Positions 26,595 to 35,904 of a DNA stretch of 64,000 nt are shown here, one piece after another. The DNA is from Methanolobus mangrovi (lineage in GTDB: Archaea; Halobacteriota; Methanosarcinia; Methanosarcinales; Methanosarcinaceae). The position numbers and the translations under genes were made by a program. How positions within the stretch are numbered: position 1 is the first letter of the stretch; the number at the start of each line of letters is the position of its first letter. The DNA lies in the NCBI RefSeq assembly GCF_031312535.1, contig NZ_CP133594.1, positions 2,523,934 through 2,587,933 of the forward strand. The letters are read 5' to 3'. The notes below the pieces were generated by a model, which was not told where the DNA came from, made no database searches, and worked only from the letters and a program-made list of their open reading frames with translations.

Positions 26595-27077
26595 ATGGAA
26601 GAAAAACTGCCCGAAAACAAAAAAACAGATCATCTGGGGAAATTGGATGAAATTATCAAAAATCCAAAGTATTCAATTGCTTTTATTTTGGGCATTCCAC
26701 TGATAATTGCACTTGGAATGGTATTATTTGACCGCAATTTCTTCCCTTTCTTTCTCTTTTGCCCTCCTTTAGTAGTTGCATGTTATGCATACTATACTGG
26801 AAATAAGTCCTCTTCCGCATTGACAGGCCTTTTATTTTTTCCACTTATATTCTTTTATTTAGACGTACTGGAAACAATTTCCCAGCCACAATTTGAAAGA
26901 CTTAGCAAATATCTTGACTGGTCATATCTATTTAGGGATTTTGAATATTTTTGGAAAATCTGGATTGCTTCTTCAATAGCCAGTTTTTTAGTTGCAAATA
27001 GGAAACCAATTTATCTAGTTATCGCAGTGATTACTTTCATATCAATGTTTTTGGAATTTATCAGATTCATTGACTGA
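26595..27077 (+). CDS. Uncharacterised membrane protein (AT-rich)
   Basis: 160 residues from the ATG at 26595. A box A (ATTTTATATATG, about 26559-26570) ends 25 bases before this ATG, favouring a leaderless mRNA starting here over the upstream in-frame TTG/ATG codons at 26544-26568. Four hydrophobic segments (IAFILGIPLIIALGMVLF, FFLFCPPLVVACYAYY and two more) follow a polar N terminus. I see no family signature. Base composition is AT-rich, like its divergent neighbour. Confidence 0.6.
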   Translation: MEEKLPENKKTDHLGKLDEIIKNPKYSIAFILGIPLIIALGMVLFDRNFFPFFLFCPPLVVACYAYYTGNKSSSALTGLLFFPLIFFYLDVLETISQPQFERLSKYLDWSYLFRDFEYFWKIWIASSIASFLVANRKPIYLVIAVITFISMFLEFIRFID

Positions 27078-27192
27078 GCTATTATTCTGATAAGAACCTT
27101 TACATATCACAAGGTATTTTTACTAACAATTTTAAGTGCCTGACACTAAGCGAAAAAGATATCCGAGAATCGGACAGACTAAGAGGACATAT

Positions 27193-28497
27193 ATGAACAT
27201 GAAGATCGACCCCTGGAGCGCATTGAACATTGATGATTATTCCAAGTTATTCGACGAATTTGGAATACTGCCATTTGATGAAATGGTCCGGGAGATAGAG
27301 AATCCTCACAAGTTCATGAACCGTAAGATCATTTTCGGACATCGCAGTTATGATCTGATAACTGACGCAATGAAGCACAATAAACCATTCTCTGTAATGA
27401 GCGGATTCATGCCTTCCGGAAAGATACACCTTGGTCACAAAATGGTGATGGAAGAAATTATCTGGCACCAGCAACAGGGCGGAGATGCTTTTGTCGGTAT
27501 CGCGGACCGCGAGGCACATTCAGTCAGGGGAATGTCCTGGGATAAATGTAAGGACATCGGCATAAACGAATATATTATCAGTCTTATTGCTCTTGGTTTT
27601 GAACCTGATGGGCATATATATTTCCAGTCGAAATCAGAACAGGTTAAAGACCTTGCATTCGAGCTAGGTTCAAAGGCAAATTTCTCGGAACTGAGTGCTA
27701 TCTATGGGTTCACAGGCGAGACGAACGTTGCACACATGCTAAGTGCTGTTACCCAGAGCGCGGACATACTTCATCCTCAACTTGAAGAATACGGCGGACC
27801 AAAACCAACTGTCATCCCCGTCGGTGCAGATCAGGACCCACACATTCGTCTGACAAGGGGCTTGGGGCACAAAATGAACATGTTCAAGATCGAAGGCCGT
27901 GAAGATAAGAATGGAAATAAATATTTCAGCATCCGTAGCAAGGCCGCTCCTGAAGAAGCTCTTAAAGAGCTGAATGAGCGTATTCCCGGAAAGACAAAAC
28001 TTTTCGAGGGGCATGTTGATATCTTTAATGCAGATGATTTCGAACTTCTTTTGAAGACTGTCAGGGAAGTAGAGCTTGAATTCGGAGGATATGCATTTGT
28101 ACCTCCATCCTCAACATATCATCGTTTTATGTCCGGATTGCAGGGAGGGAAGATGTCAAGCAGTGTTCCTGATAGTTACCTTTCACTCACAGAAGATCCA
28201 AAAGGTGCGGCAAAGAAGGTCAAGAGAGCAAAGACCGGTGGCCGGATGACCCTTGAGGAACAGAAGAAACTTGGCGGTGAGCCTGATAAGTGCTCAGTCT
28301 ACGAAATGTTCCTTTTCCACCTTGTAGATGACGATGAAGAACTTGCACAGATATACACGGAATGTCGCGAAGGAAGCCGTGTTTGTGGAAACTGCAAAGC
28401 ACTTGCGGCTGAAAGGACAGAAAAGTTCCTTAAAGAGCATCAGGAACTGCGTGAAGTTGCAAAAGACAGACTTGATGAATACGGATTATCAATTTAA
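27193..28497 (+). CDS. trpS: Tryptophanyl-tRNA synthetase
   Basis: 434 residues from the ATG at 27193, which has GAGG 8 bases upstream; the open frame reaches back to 27136 without a good start. Class I synthetase with the HIGH-type motif HLGHKM in [15 protein letters not shown] and the KMSKS-type motif [14 protein letters not shown]. The archaeal/eukaryotic TrpRS type is indicated by the long N terminus and by [16 protein letters not shown]. pheS follows after 11 bases, so the two synthetases are co-transcribed. A C-terminal CxxC ([16 protein letters not shown]) is present. Confidence 0.95.
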   Translation: MNMKIDPWSALNIDDYSKLFDEFGILPFDEMVREIENPHKFMNRKIIFGHRSYDLITDAMKHNKPFSVMSGFMPSGKIHLGHKMVMEEIIWHQQQGGDAFVGIADREAHSVRGMSWDKCKDIGINEYIISLIALGFEPDGHIYFQSKSEQVKDLAFELGSKANFSELSAIYGFTGETNVAHMLSAVTQSADILHPQLEEYGGPKPTVIPVGADQDPHIRLTRGLGHKMNMFKIEGREDKNGNKYFSIRSKAAPEEALKELNERIPGKTKLFEGHVDIFNADDFELLLKTVREVELEFGGYAFVPPSSTYHRFMSGLQGGKMSSSVPDSYLSLTEDPKGAAKKVKRAKTGGRMTLEEQKKLGGEPDKCSVYEMFLFHLVDDDEELAQIYTECREGSRVCGNCKALAAERTEKFLKEHQELREVAKDRLDEYGLSI

Positions 28498-28508
28498 CAG
28501 GTGTAATT

Positions 28509-29987
28509 ATGAGTTCCCAGTACAACCTTACATCCAATGAGAAAAATGTATTGATCGCATTGGAATATCTAAAAGATGCAAGCCCCGATGAGCTGGCTGA
28601 AAAGGCAGAAATGAAAATGGAAACTGCAATGCAGGCTGCTTTTCTGCTTGAAGAGAAAGGGCTTGCCCAGGTAGAGGAAAGTGTTACCGAGATATTCGAA
28701 CTTACCGGGGAAGGAAAGAAATATGCTGAAGAAGGCCTTCCTGAAAGGCAGATAATCAACACTATATCCGAACCTGTATCCATGGATGATCTTAAAGAGA
28801 AGTTCAATCCTGCTATTGTTGGTATTGCAACCGGATGGCTGCGCCGCAAAGGCTGGGCAGGAATAGAAAATGGAATGATCGTTCCGACAGGTAATGCTCA
28901 GACAAGTGCTGATGAGCATGCTTTGGCTGCATTTGCCGGTGAAGAGAAGACCTTTGGTGAGTTGGGGGCAGACAAGAATGTCATCAACGATCTCATCAAG
29001 CGCAAGCTTGTGTCAAAGATCGAGAACAAACAAAGGACCATCAAGCTCACAGCTGAAGGAAAGAAATTAACTGATGCAGGAATTGTTGTTGAGGAAGAAC
29101 TTGCACAGATCACGTCCGAACTCCTGAAAAGCGGCGAGTGGATGAACAAGAAGTTCAGGCCATATAACATTCATACAGCTCCAAAGCCAATATACGGAGC
29201 GAAGATACACCCATACCAGCGCCTGATCGATCAGATGAGGCGTATTTTCCTTGACATGGGATTCACTGAGATAAAAGGTGAGGCAATACAGAGTTCTTTC
29301 TGGAACTTCGACTCACTTTTCCAGCCACAGGATCACCCAGCAAGAGAAATGCAGGATACATTCCATCTTTCCAGTACCTCAGAACTTCCTGAGGAGTACA
29401 AGGACAATGTATGTGCTATGCATGAACATGGTGGGGATACTGAATCAACTGGTTGGGGAAGCAAATGGAGCGAGGAAATCGCCTGCAAGAACGTTTTGAG
29501 GACTCATACGACAGCATTGACCATCAAGTACCTTGCAGACAACCCGGAACCACCCATTAAAGCATTCTCAATAGACAGGGCATATCGCAGGGAAACCATC
29601 GACCCGACACACACACCGGAATTCGAACAGCTTGAGGGTGTTGTAATGGACAAGGACATGTCATTCTCAAACTTACTGGGATGCCTTTCTGAGTTCTATC
29701 ACAGAATGGGATTTGAGGATGTAAGATTCAGACCTGGTTATTTCCCATACACTGAACCAAGTGTTGAACCTGAGGTGTATGTAGATGGCCTTGGATGGGT
29801 TGAACTCGGAGGTGCAGGTGTTTTCAGGAAAGAGGTCACTCATCCTCTGGGAATCAAATACCCTGTTCTTGCATGGGGACTTGGAGTAAGCCGTCTTGCA
29901 ATGCTTAAGCTAGGACTTAAGGACCTGCGTCAGTTATATCACTCCGATATCGACTGGCTCCGCAAGAGTGAGGTATGTCAGCTCTGA
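28509..29987 (+). CDS. pheS: Phenylalanyl-tRNA synthetase alpha subunit
   Basis: 492 residues, the archaeal/eukaryotic length. Residues 1-180 form winged-helix DNA-binding-like domains ([15 protein letters not shown] and repeats); the class II catalytic core follows, with [19 protein letters not shown] (motif 1), [20 protein letters not shown] (motif 2) and [16 protein letters not shown] (motif 3). GGTG precedes the ATG. The beta subunit gene is not in the window. A small stem (CAGCT/AGCTG) overlaps the stop codon. Confidence 0.96.
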   Translation: MSSQYNLTSNEKNVLIALEYLKDASPDELAEKAEMKMETAMQAAFLLEEKGLAQVEESVTEIFELTGEGKKYAEEGLPERQIINTISEPVSMDDLKEKFNPAIVGIATGWLRRKGWAGIENGMIVPTGNAQTSADEHALAAFAGEEKTFGELGADKNVINDLIKRKLVSKIENKQRTIKLTAEGKKLTDAGIVVEEELAQITSELLKSGEWMNKKFRPYNIHTAPKPIYGAKIHPYQRLIDQMRRIFLDMGFTEIKGEAIQSSFWNFDSLFQPQDHPAREMQDTFHLSSTSELPEEYKDNVCAMHEHGGDTESTGWGSKWSEEIACKNVLRTHTTALTIKYLADNPEPPIKAFSIDRAYRRETIDPTHTPEFEQLEGVVMDKDMSFSNLLGCLSEFYHRMGFEDVRFRPGYFPYTEPSVEPEVYVDGLGWVELGGAGVFRKEVTHPLGIKYPVLAWGLGVSRLAMLKLGLKDLRQLYHSDIDWLRKSEVCQL

Positions 29988-30024
29988 GCTGGCATCCTGT
30001 ATTTATTTTGACTCCTAACCCTTT

Positions 30025-31146
30025 TTATCTTTTTGTGATTATCTTTGCCAGCAGGGATTTTTCAATATCCACGGCATTTACAGGACATAGTTCACGGCAA
30101 CAATAACACAATATGCATTTTTCCCTGTTTACCTCAAGATGGTCATCGACTTCTTCGATTGCATGAGCCGAACAGTTCATGGCACATGCACCACAAAGAA
30201 CACATCTGGAAGTATCGATTTTCGGTCTCATTTCAAAGTATCTGCCAAACATACGAGTGATGGCAGGTGGAAAACTGGATGTGATACCTCCAGATGAAGG
30301 TTTATACTTTATTTTCACTTCATCCAGTGAAGTGCCAATTATCACTGGGTCTTTTGAGCCAAACCCCCTTTCAATTGCAGCACTTGTAGTCGGAATTCGC
30401 ATTGGGTCAAAACCAATGAGTTCCGAAGCAACCACGTCAAGTGAAACACAATCGTATGATGCCAGTATCGCACCTGTCTTTACAGGTGTGCCATGTGAAG
30501 GCCCATTGCCTTCCATGCCCACCACAGCATCCATGACTGCAAGATGGGGCTTTGCAACCGAATATAGATCGATGACCGCTTCGCCAAATATTCTTCTGTC
30601 AGCCAGCAGGTGCATTTCCTTTCGGGTTCTGAGGGGCAATGCTCCAAACATGTTCTTGACAGCACCTGTGTAGTAGGTTAGTTCATGAGTTTTCATTTTC
30701 GGAAGCGATATGATAACATCTGCATCCATAACAGCTCTGGAAATGTGTAACTTAGGAAAATGCATCGCTTCCGGAACATCAATTACCACATAGCCTGCTG
30801 TCTGAAAATTAATGAGTTTAACATCATGGTTCTTCGCTACTTCTTCTATCCCGGATGCTTTGAATGCATCAGCAGTTGCTCCTGGATGGGTCATGCCTGA
30901 ACCATCACCTATGATTGGGATTCCGCCTGCATCTTTTACAAGTTCACACATTGCGGCAACAATAGATGGATGAGTTGTAACGGCATCTTCCGGTTTGCGG
31001 GCAGCGAGAACATTGGGTTTGAGGAGTACGTAATCTCCTTCTGAGATTATGGGTTCAAGGCCACCGATGAGTGAGGTGGCCTCGGTAAGATATTCTTTGC
31101 ATTTAGAATAATCATCACATTGTACAATTGAAACATTGTCTCCCAT
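30025..31146 (-). CDS. DUF362 protein with two [4Fe-4S] ferredoxin motifs
   Basis: 373 residues. Residues 1-290 are a DUF362 domain (DYVLLKPNVLAARKPEDAVT, then ISLPKMKTHELTYYTGAVKN); the C terminus carries two CxxCxxCxxxC motifs, CVLCGACAMNCSAHAI and CILCYCCRELCPVNAV, for two [4Fe-4S] clusters. Proteins of this type are abundant in methanogens and presumed to be iron-sulfur electron carriers or assembly factors; no substrate is established. Monocistronic, leftward. Confidence 0.88.
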   Translation of the reverse strand: MGDNVSIVQCDDYSKCKEYLTEATSLIGGLEPIISEGDYVLLKPNVLAARKPEDAVTTHPSIVAAMCELVKDAGGIPIIGDGSGMTHPGATADAFKASGIEEVAKNHDVKLINFQTAGYVVIDVPEAMHFPKLHISRAVMDADVIISLPKMKTHELTYYTGAVKNMFGALPLRTRKEMHLLADRRIFGEAVIDLYSVAKPHLAVMDAVVGMEGNGPSHGTPVKTGAILASYDCVSLDVVASELIGFDPMRIPTTSAAIERGFGSKDPVIIGTSLDEVKIKYKPSSGGITSSFPPAITRMFGRYFEMRPKIDTSRCVLCGACAMNCSAHAIEEVDDHLEVNREKCILCYCCRELCPVNAVDIEKSLLAKIITKR

Positions 31147-31363
31147 GCCTGTTATGTAAGGACTATAGGTTAAAATATGTATGGAATATTTTCTTTATGG
31201 GGATGTTAGTTTGATATGTATATAATTGAATGAGTGAATACTTCATAATGATAATAATAATGACCTGTAAAAGATGTTCGGAAAGTATATCTATAAAGAA
31301 AAAGATAAAACTAGATGTCTATTGAAATGACTTAAACATCTATAATAGAAGGTGGTAAACATA

Positions 31364-31873
31364 ATGAAAAGAGTATTAATTACAATGCTCATCGTGGTGG
31401 CACTGTTACCATTGATGACGATAGGGGCTGCTGATGGAGTAATACCTTGGGATGGAAATGGTGCACCAGATGGTGGTACTGTGCTCTGTGATAGCACTGC
31501 TTACCCAACTTCTGATGCAGTAGGGTTTGATATCGAAGCAGAAGGAATTATGCAATGGAATTTGGCAAACTCAGATGGCCTAACTGAAGAAAATGTAACG
31601 CTCATGGTCAATGGTGTTGAGTTTGATGCATTTTCGAAGACTGGATCTGTGATTAAATTCTTCACTCCTTATTACGAAGGACTCACGCCGACTCCAGACA
31701 TTAATGTGACTTACATAGGGCCTGCTCCCACCACAACTCCAGTGCTAACTATTTCCCACTACTGTGAGGATGGCGGCATTATTATTCTGGAAGTTCCAGA
31801 ATTCCCACTTATTGCAGTTCCAATAGCCGCAATAGTTGGTCTGGCATTCTTCTTCCAGCGCAGAAAGGAGTAA
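31364..31873 (+). CDS. Secreted protein with PEF-CTERM sorting signal
   Basis: 169 residues from the ATG at 31364 (GGTGGT upstream). A cleavable signal peptide (KRVLITMLIVVALLPLMTIG) is followed by an unrecognised, acidic, cysteine-poor domain. The C terminus is VPEFPLIAVPIAAIVGLAFF then FQRRKE: a PEF motif, a hydrophobic helix and a basic end, which is the PEF-CTERM sorting signal processed by an archaeosortase. The mature protein should be surface-anchored. No archaeosortase gene is in the window. A perfect 10-bp terminator stem overlaps the stop codon. Confidence 0.82.
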   Translation: MKRVLITMLIVVALLPLMTIGAADGVIPWDGNGAPDGGTVLCDSTAYPTSDAVGFDIEAEGIMQWNLANSDGLTEENVTLMVNGVEFDAFSKTGSVIKFFTPYYEGLTPTPDINVTYIGPAPTTTPVLTISHYCEDGGIIILEVPEFPLIAVPIAAIVGLAFFFQRRKE

Positions 31874-31900
31874 TCTTACTCCTTTAAATTTTATTTTTTA
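31864..31900 (+). terminator. Strong hairpin terminator of the PEF-CTERM gene
   Basis: AAAGGAGTAA (31864-31873) and TTACTCCTTT (31876-31885) form a perfect 10-bp inverted repeat with a 2-base centre, embedding the TAA stop codon, and are followed by AAATTTTATTTTTT. Confidence 0.75.
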
Positions 31901-31908
31901 AAACAACC

Positions 31909-32649
31909 TTATTCCATTGCTTCTTCTACGCTTTTTCTGATAATGTATCCTGCTTCATGCAGAATAGTGTCACCAATCTGTGCATCCTTTTCCATACTCG
32001 CCGTGCATGGATATGAGTGATGGGCGCTTGAAATTGTTTCTTTGTAGTCTTTGATGTCTGACCATTTCAGTTTCTTTGCGACAAACCATGTTGCACCACA
32101 TGGTGCATCCCTGAGGACCTCCACGTGAGTAAAAAGTCCGTTCACAGGGTCGGTCTCGATCTTTAGTAGTGGACGTCCAAATCCCATACCTACGAAATCA
32201 TCTATTAATGGCTTTCCTGTAATGTCGAGTGAACAGAATGGTTTGGGACATTCGCATTCCACTCCCTGTGATTCCAGTTTATTTTTCACTTGCTCGGTCA
32301 GGCCTGCTGGCACCAAGCGGGAATCGTCTACTGGTATTATGGCGGCCTTTGCACCGGTCATTGCTGCAATGTCAGGAACCGCTGTTAACAGGTCAGGATG
32401 TAGGTCAATGGCAATAATAAGGTCAGAAAGGGGCAGATTATCAGGTATATATTCCATGGGTTCTTCGACGAAATCCGGGAGGTCTGTGCGTAATTCAAAA
32501 AGACCAACTATCATGGGTGCAAAGCTCGCCCTTGGCTCTCGGCAGTGGTCGCACAGTTCACCACACGACACACAAAAACTATCCGAATTAACGAGGTTGC
32601 CAACAACTTTCTTCCCAAATTCTCCTGAATAAAAAATGCTCAGACGCAT
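31909..32649 (-). CDS. DUF166 family protein
   Basis: 246 residues. The N terminus MRLSIFYSGEFGKKVVGNLV followed by FCVSCGELCDHCR is typical of DUF166, an archaeal family sometimes loosely labelled thymidylate-synthase-related. Four cysteines early in the protein and others near CECPKPFCS and HSYPCTASM could bind metal. Function unknown. A TATA-like stretch (ATCATATATATACTC on the minus strand) about 25 bases before its ATG suggests its own leaderless promoter in addition to read-through from larE-GNAT-DUF531. Confidence 0.75.
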   Translation of the reverse strand: MRLSIFYSGEFGKKVVGNLVNSDSFCVSCGELCDHCREPRASFAPMIVGLFELRTDLPDFVEEPMEYIPDNLPLSDLIIAIDLHPDLLTAVPDIAAMTGAKAAIIPVDDSRLVPAGLTEQVKNKLESQGVECECPKPFCSLDITGKPLIDDFVGMGFGRPLLKIETDPVNGLFTHVEVLRDAPCGATWFVAKKLKWSDIKDYKETISSAHHSYPCTASMEKDAQIGDTILHEAGYIIRKSVEEAME

Positions 32650-32689
32650 GCAACAGAGTATATATATGATACTAAATAAAGTTCCCTAC

Positions 32690-33226
32690 TTATTTTCCTG
32701 AGCTTTTAGTATGAACTATGCCCATGATATGTGCAGGTATACAACCAATTGCGGTACATGTTTCAAGAGAAATTCCCTGGGAAGTGATGTCAAGGTGATG
32801 CTTTGCAAGGCCAAATAGGTCTTTGGGGAGCCCTTTGCGTCCAAGTCCCACAAGTATCAGGAAAGACTTGTTATGTATTATCTCATCTGCAATGGCTTCT
32901 GGTGTGATAGAGAATTTCTTTTCCGGTTTTGAAGTTGTCACAACTACCGAACCTAACTGTGACTGGAATCCTTTTTTCGGCAGGTCAAAAACGAATAAAT
33001 GTTTTTTTTCATGTAACATCTTCAGATATTTACCGGATTCTCCGATAGTTGTTTTATCCGCCACGTATTCTACCAGTTCATCTGCAGTCATCTTAAAAGG
33101 AAAATCAAAAAGAGCAAGTGAAAATCCAAATGCATAACATATAGGTGCAGCTCTTGCTATTGCCCTGTAATGAGCATCCAGAACTTTGATCTTATCATAC
33201 GTATTAACTATACCTAATGTCAGCAC
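32690..33226 (-). CDS. DUF531 family protein
   Basis: 178 residues from the GTG at 33226, chosen because the AAAAGGTGAT formed by the end of the GNAT gene sits 4-5 bases before it; a GTG at 33235 in the same frame is the alternative. The sequence (TLGIVNTYDKIKVLDAHYRA, then NKSFLILVGLGRKGLP) matches DUF531, an archaeal family of unknown function whose later part resembles SPOUT-like methylases in its glycine pattern. Overlap with the upstream GNAT gene's stop implies coupled translation. Confidence 0.75.
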   Translation of the reverse strand: MLTLGIVNTYDKIKVLDAHYRAIARAAPICYAFGFSLALFDFPFKMTADELVEYVADKTTIGESGKYLKMLHEKKHLFVFDLPKKGFQSQLGSVVVTTSKPEKKFSITPEAIADEIIHNKSFLILVGLGRKGLPKDLFGLAKHHLDITSQGISLETCTAIGCIPAHIMGIVHTKSSGK

Positions 33227-33231
33227 CGATA

Positions 33232-33663
33232 TCACCTTTTCTTAATTTCAAGACGCAACACAGATTGTTTACAGTTATTAAACCTGTTGCATCCAGCACA
33301 ATCCTCCCACAGTTCTTTCTTTTCAGAATCCTCAAGTTTGATAAAACCTAGCTTTTCAAAAAAAGAAGGTGAGGTGGTTCTTGTAAACAGGAATTCCTGT
33401 CCTTCTATATCTGTTATCAGATAATCAAGCAACATACGGCCAATTCCTTTTCCGCGATAATTCGGATGAACTGCTATGGAGTGAACCTCTGGTATTTTTT
33501 CTACCATCAGGCAAGCTGCTCCAATAACTTTGTCATCAATGGTCGCAATTACAAAATCCTCTACGGCAATGCCTTCGATGTCCAGGAAATAGGTGGACAT
33601 CAGCACTTCAATATGTACTTCGTCTTCGAGTTCTGCTCTTCGGATTGTGACTTCAGGATTCAT
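33232..33663 (-). CDS. GNAT-family N-acetyltransferase
   Basis: 143 residues. Acetyl-CoA-binding motif A is visible as VHSIAVHPNYRGKGIGRMLL, and the domain runs from about residue 4 to 120. A short cysteine-bearing tail (LWEDCAGCNRFNNCKQSVL) adds a possible metal site; similar tails occur in ArgA-like archaeal GNATs. The ATG overlaps the larE stop (ATGA). The acceptor substrate is unknown. Confidence 0.85.
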   Translation of the reverse strand: MNPEVTIRRAELEDEVHIEVLMSTYFLDIEGIAVEDFVIATIDDKVIGAACLMVEKIPEVHSIAVHPNYRGKGIGRMLLDYLITDIEGQEFLFTRTTSPSFFEKLGFIKLEDSEKKELWEDCAGCNRFNNCKQSVLRLEIKKR

Positions 33664-34460
33664 AATATTTCATCCATGCTTCCGCTTCTGAATCCTTCCA
33701 TATCCAGAGTAATGTAACTAAAACCGATTTTCTTCAGGTATGATGCAATATCTTCCCGTATTTGTAACAATGCATTCATGTCTTCAGGAAGAATTTCAAT
33801 GCGGGCAATTCCTCTGTGGTCTCGCACTCTTAGTTCCTGGAATCCTAGTTTGATAAGAAAATCCTCAGCCATTTCCGCTCTTTTGATGGCTTCCTCAGTC
33901 AGAGCGTCACCATATGGAATACGGGATGCCAGACATGGGGAAGGGGTTTTATCTGCAACAGAAAGTCCAAGTTCTCTTGCGATCTGCCTAATTTCATCCT
34001 TATTTACGTCAAATTCAATATAGGGCGAATATACACTATCTCCTGCTTCGTCGATTGCCTTTTTTCCCGGCCTGTAAGAGTTGAGGTCTGAAGCATTGCT
34101 TCCTTCTATAATGACATTAAAATCCAGTTCTTCCCTTACAGAATTTAAAACACCAATTATCTCTTTTTTACAGTGGTAACATCGATCAGGGCTGTTTTCA
34201 GCTATGAGGGGAAAATCAAGTTCATTTACGTAGAGGATCCTGTGCGCAATACCAATCTCTTCTGCAACTCTTTTTGTACATTCCAGTTCCCTTTTCGGAA
34301 ATGAATGGTTTTTGATTGTTACAGCAACTGCCTTTTTTCCAAGTACTTCGTGGGATATGGATGCAAGAACAGAACTGTCCACGCCACCTGAAAAGGCAAT
34401 TATGACACTTTCCTTCTCAGAGATATCTTTTTTTAATAATTCCAGTTTTTCATTAAGCAT
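33660..34460 (-). CDS. larE: ATP-dependent sacrificial sulfur transferase LarE
   Basis: 266 residues. LarE uses a PP-loop (AFSGGVDSSVLASI, residues 22-35) to adenylylate a pyridinium dinucleotide precursor and then transfers sulfur, in making the nickel-pincer nucleotide cofactor. The conserved cysteine of the sacrificial type is present at C176 in KTPSPCLASRIPYG; the extra C-terminal cysteines of the iron-sulfur type are not evident. LarB and LarC are not in the window. Its promoter is bracketed by a perfect 10-bp inverted repeat. First gene of the larE-GNAT-DUF531-DUF166 run. Confidence 0.9.
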   Translation of the reverse strand: MLNEKLELLKKDISEKESVIIAFSGGVDSSVLASISHEVLGKKAVAVTIKNHSFPKRELECTKRVAEEIGIAHRILYVNELDFPLIAENSPDRCYHCKKEIIGVLNSVREELDFNVIIEGSNASDLNSYRPGKKAIDEAGDSVYSPYIEFDVNKDEIRQIARELGLSVADKTPSPCLASRIPYGDALTEEAIKRAEMAEDFLIKLGFQELRVRDHRGIARIEILPEDMNALLQIREDIASYLKKIGFSYITLDMEGFRSGSMDEIL

Positions 34461-34464
34461 TTGC

Positions 34465-34502
34465 TGAGAATATGTGACATATAATATAATAGCATATTCT
34501 CA
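34465..34502. promoter_or_regulatory. Perfect 10-bp inverted repeat flanking the larE TATA box
   Basis: TGAGAATATG (34465-34474) and CATATTCTCA (34493-34502) are exact inverted copies separated by 18 bases that contain the TATA-like element of larE (TATTATATTATATG on the minus strand). The inner copy lies 5 bases before the larE ATG, the outer copy upstream of box A. A dimeric repressor, or two bound dimers, could occlude the promoter; a hairpin in a longer RNA is the alternative. Confidence 0.5.
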
Positions 34503-34563
34503 CAAAACGTAAAATAGGATTCAGACGTATAACTTATAATACTTTTAACAATGGTGATAATGG

Positions 34564-35904
34564 ATGGCATTTTTCGGAACTAATGGTGTAAGGGGAATAG
34601 CGAACGAATACATAACTCCTCAACTGGCGATTGATGTTGCAAGAAGTTTGGGAACCTATATGGGATCAAGCGGAGTTGTTGCTATAGGCAGGGACACAAG
34701 AGCTTCAGGTGAGATGCTCAAATCCGCTGCAATAGCAGGTGCACTCTCAGCAGGTCTTACAGTGATCGATGTAGGTATCTGTCCTACTCCATCTGTTCAA
34801 TATTATGTGAAAGAACATGCAGACGCAGGAATTGTTATAACTGCATCTCACAACCCCCGGGAATACAATGGAATAAAACTGATTGCAGGTGACGGGACTG
34901 AACTATCAAGGGAAGCAGAAAAAGAAATAGAAAAGTTATACTATTCAAAAGAGTTCAGCGCCGCACCCTGGCAAAAAACCGGGGACTTACGTCATGATGG
35001 CAATGCCAACGAGTATTACATGCGGGGTATTATCAATTCTGTAGACCACGAATTGATACGCGGGAAGAAGTTTAAGGTCGTAGTAGACACCGGATGCGGT
35101 GCCGGGTCAGTTACGCTCCCCTTCCTCCTTCAGAAACTTGGATGTGAGGTTCTGACCCTCAATGGCCAGGTAGATGGAACATTCCCATGGAGAAATCCGG
35201 AACCAACGCCTGATGTACTTACGGAGCTTGCGGACATCGTTAAGAGTTCAGGTGCAAGCATGGGAGTTGCACAGGATGGGGATGCGGACCGTGCAGTATT
35301 CTTTGATGAGAACGGCAATTTCATCGAGGAAGAGGTCTTGCTTGCAATGATGGCAAAATATGTGCTTGAAAGGAAAACGGGAACTATTGTAACTCCTGTC
35401 AGTTCCTCTTCACGCATGCTTGATGTTGCCAAGGAAGCAGGCGTTGAACTCATCTGGACTGCTGTTGGTTCTATCAACGTTGCACGTAAGATGATGGATA
35501 CAGGCGCTGTCTTTGGTGGTGAGGGTAATGGAGGACTTATTTTCCCTGAACATCAGTATTGCCGTGATGGTGCCATGGCATGTGCAAAGTTCCTGGAGAT
35601 CATCGCAAACGGGCAGAAGTTGTCTGAACTTGCTCAAAGTGTGCCCGCATACTTCAATTCAAAGACCAAGGTTAGGGCAGAAGACCTTCAAAGTACCATG
35701 GAACAGGTCAAAAAGGAAGTGCTCTCAAAGGACAATGAAGTTGACACAACAGACGGCGTAAAAATATGGTATGATGATGGGTGGGTACTCATCAGGCCGT
35801 CTGGAACTGAGCCGATAATCCGCATATTTGCAGAATCAAAGACAAAGGAAAGGGCAGATGCTTTGATGAATGAAGGTGTTGAACTGGTAAACAGTTCTAA
35901 ATGA
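34564..35904 (+). CDS. glmM: Phosphoglucosamine mutase / phosphohexomutase GlmM
   Basis: 446 residues of the alpha-D-phosphohexomutase family. It interconverts glucosamine-6-P and glucosamine-1-P (or related sugar phosphates) for UDP-GlcNAc and surface glycan synthesis. The phosphoserine loop is VITASHNPREYNG with S95; the metal loop is QDGDADRAVFFD, the sugar loop GGEGNGGLIFPEH, and the phosphate-binding loop is IRPSGTEPIIRIFAE. The archaeal GlmM assignment rather than a phosphomannomutase is likely but not certain from sequence. Its stop codon directly abuts the stop of the opposed DUF99 gene. Confidence 0.9.
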   Translation: MAFFGTNGVRGIANEYITPQLAIDVARSLGTYMGSSGVVAIGRDTRASGEMLKSAAIAGALSAGLTVIDVGICPTPSVQYYVKEHADAGIVITASHNPREYNGIKLIAGDGTELSREAEKEIEKLYYSKEFSAAPWQKTGDLRHDGNANEYYMRGIINSVDHELIRGKKFKVVVDTGCGAGSVTLPFLLQKLGCEVLTLNGQVDGTFPWRNPEPTPDVLTELADIVKSSGASMGVAQDGDADRAVFFDENGNFIEEEVLLAMMAKYVLERKTGTIVTPVSSSSRMLDVAKEAGVELIWTAVGSINVARKMMDTGAVFGGEGNGGLIFPEHQYCRDGAMACAKFLEIIANGQKLSELAQSVPAYFNSKTKVRAEDLQSTMEQVKKEVLSKDNEVDTTDGVKIWYDDGWVLIRPSGTEPIIRIFAESKTKERADALMNEGVELVNSSK

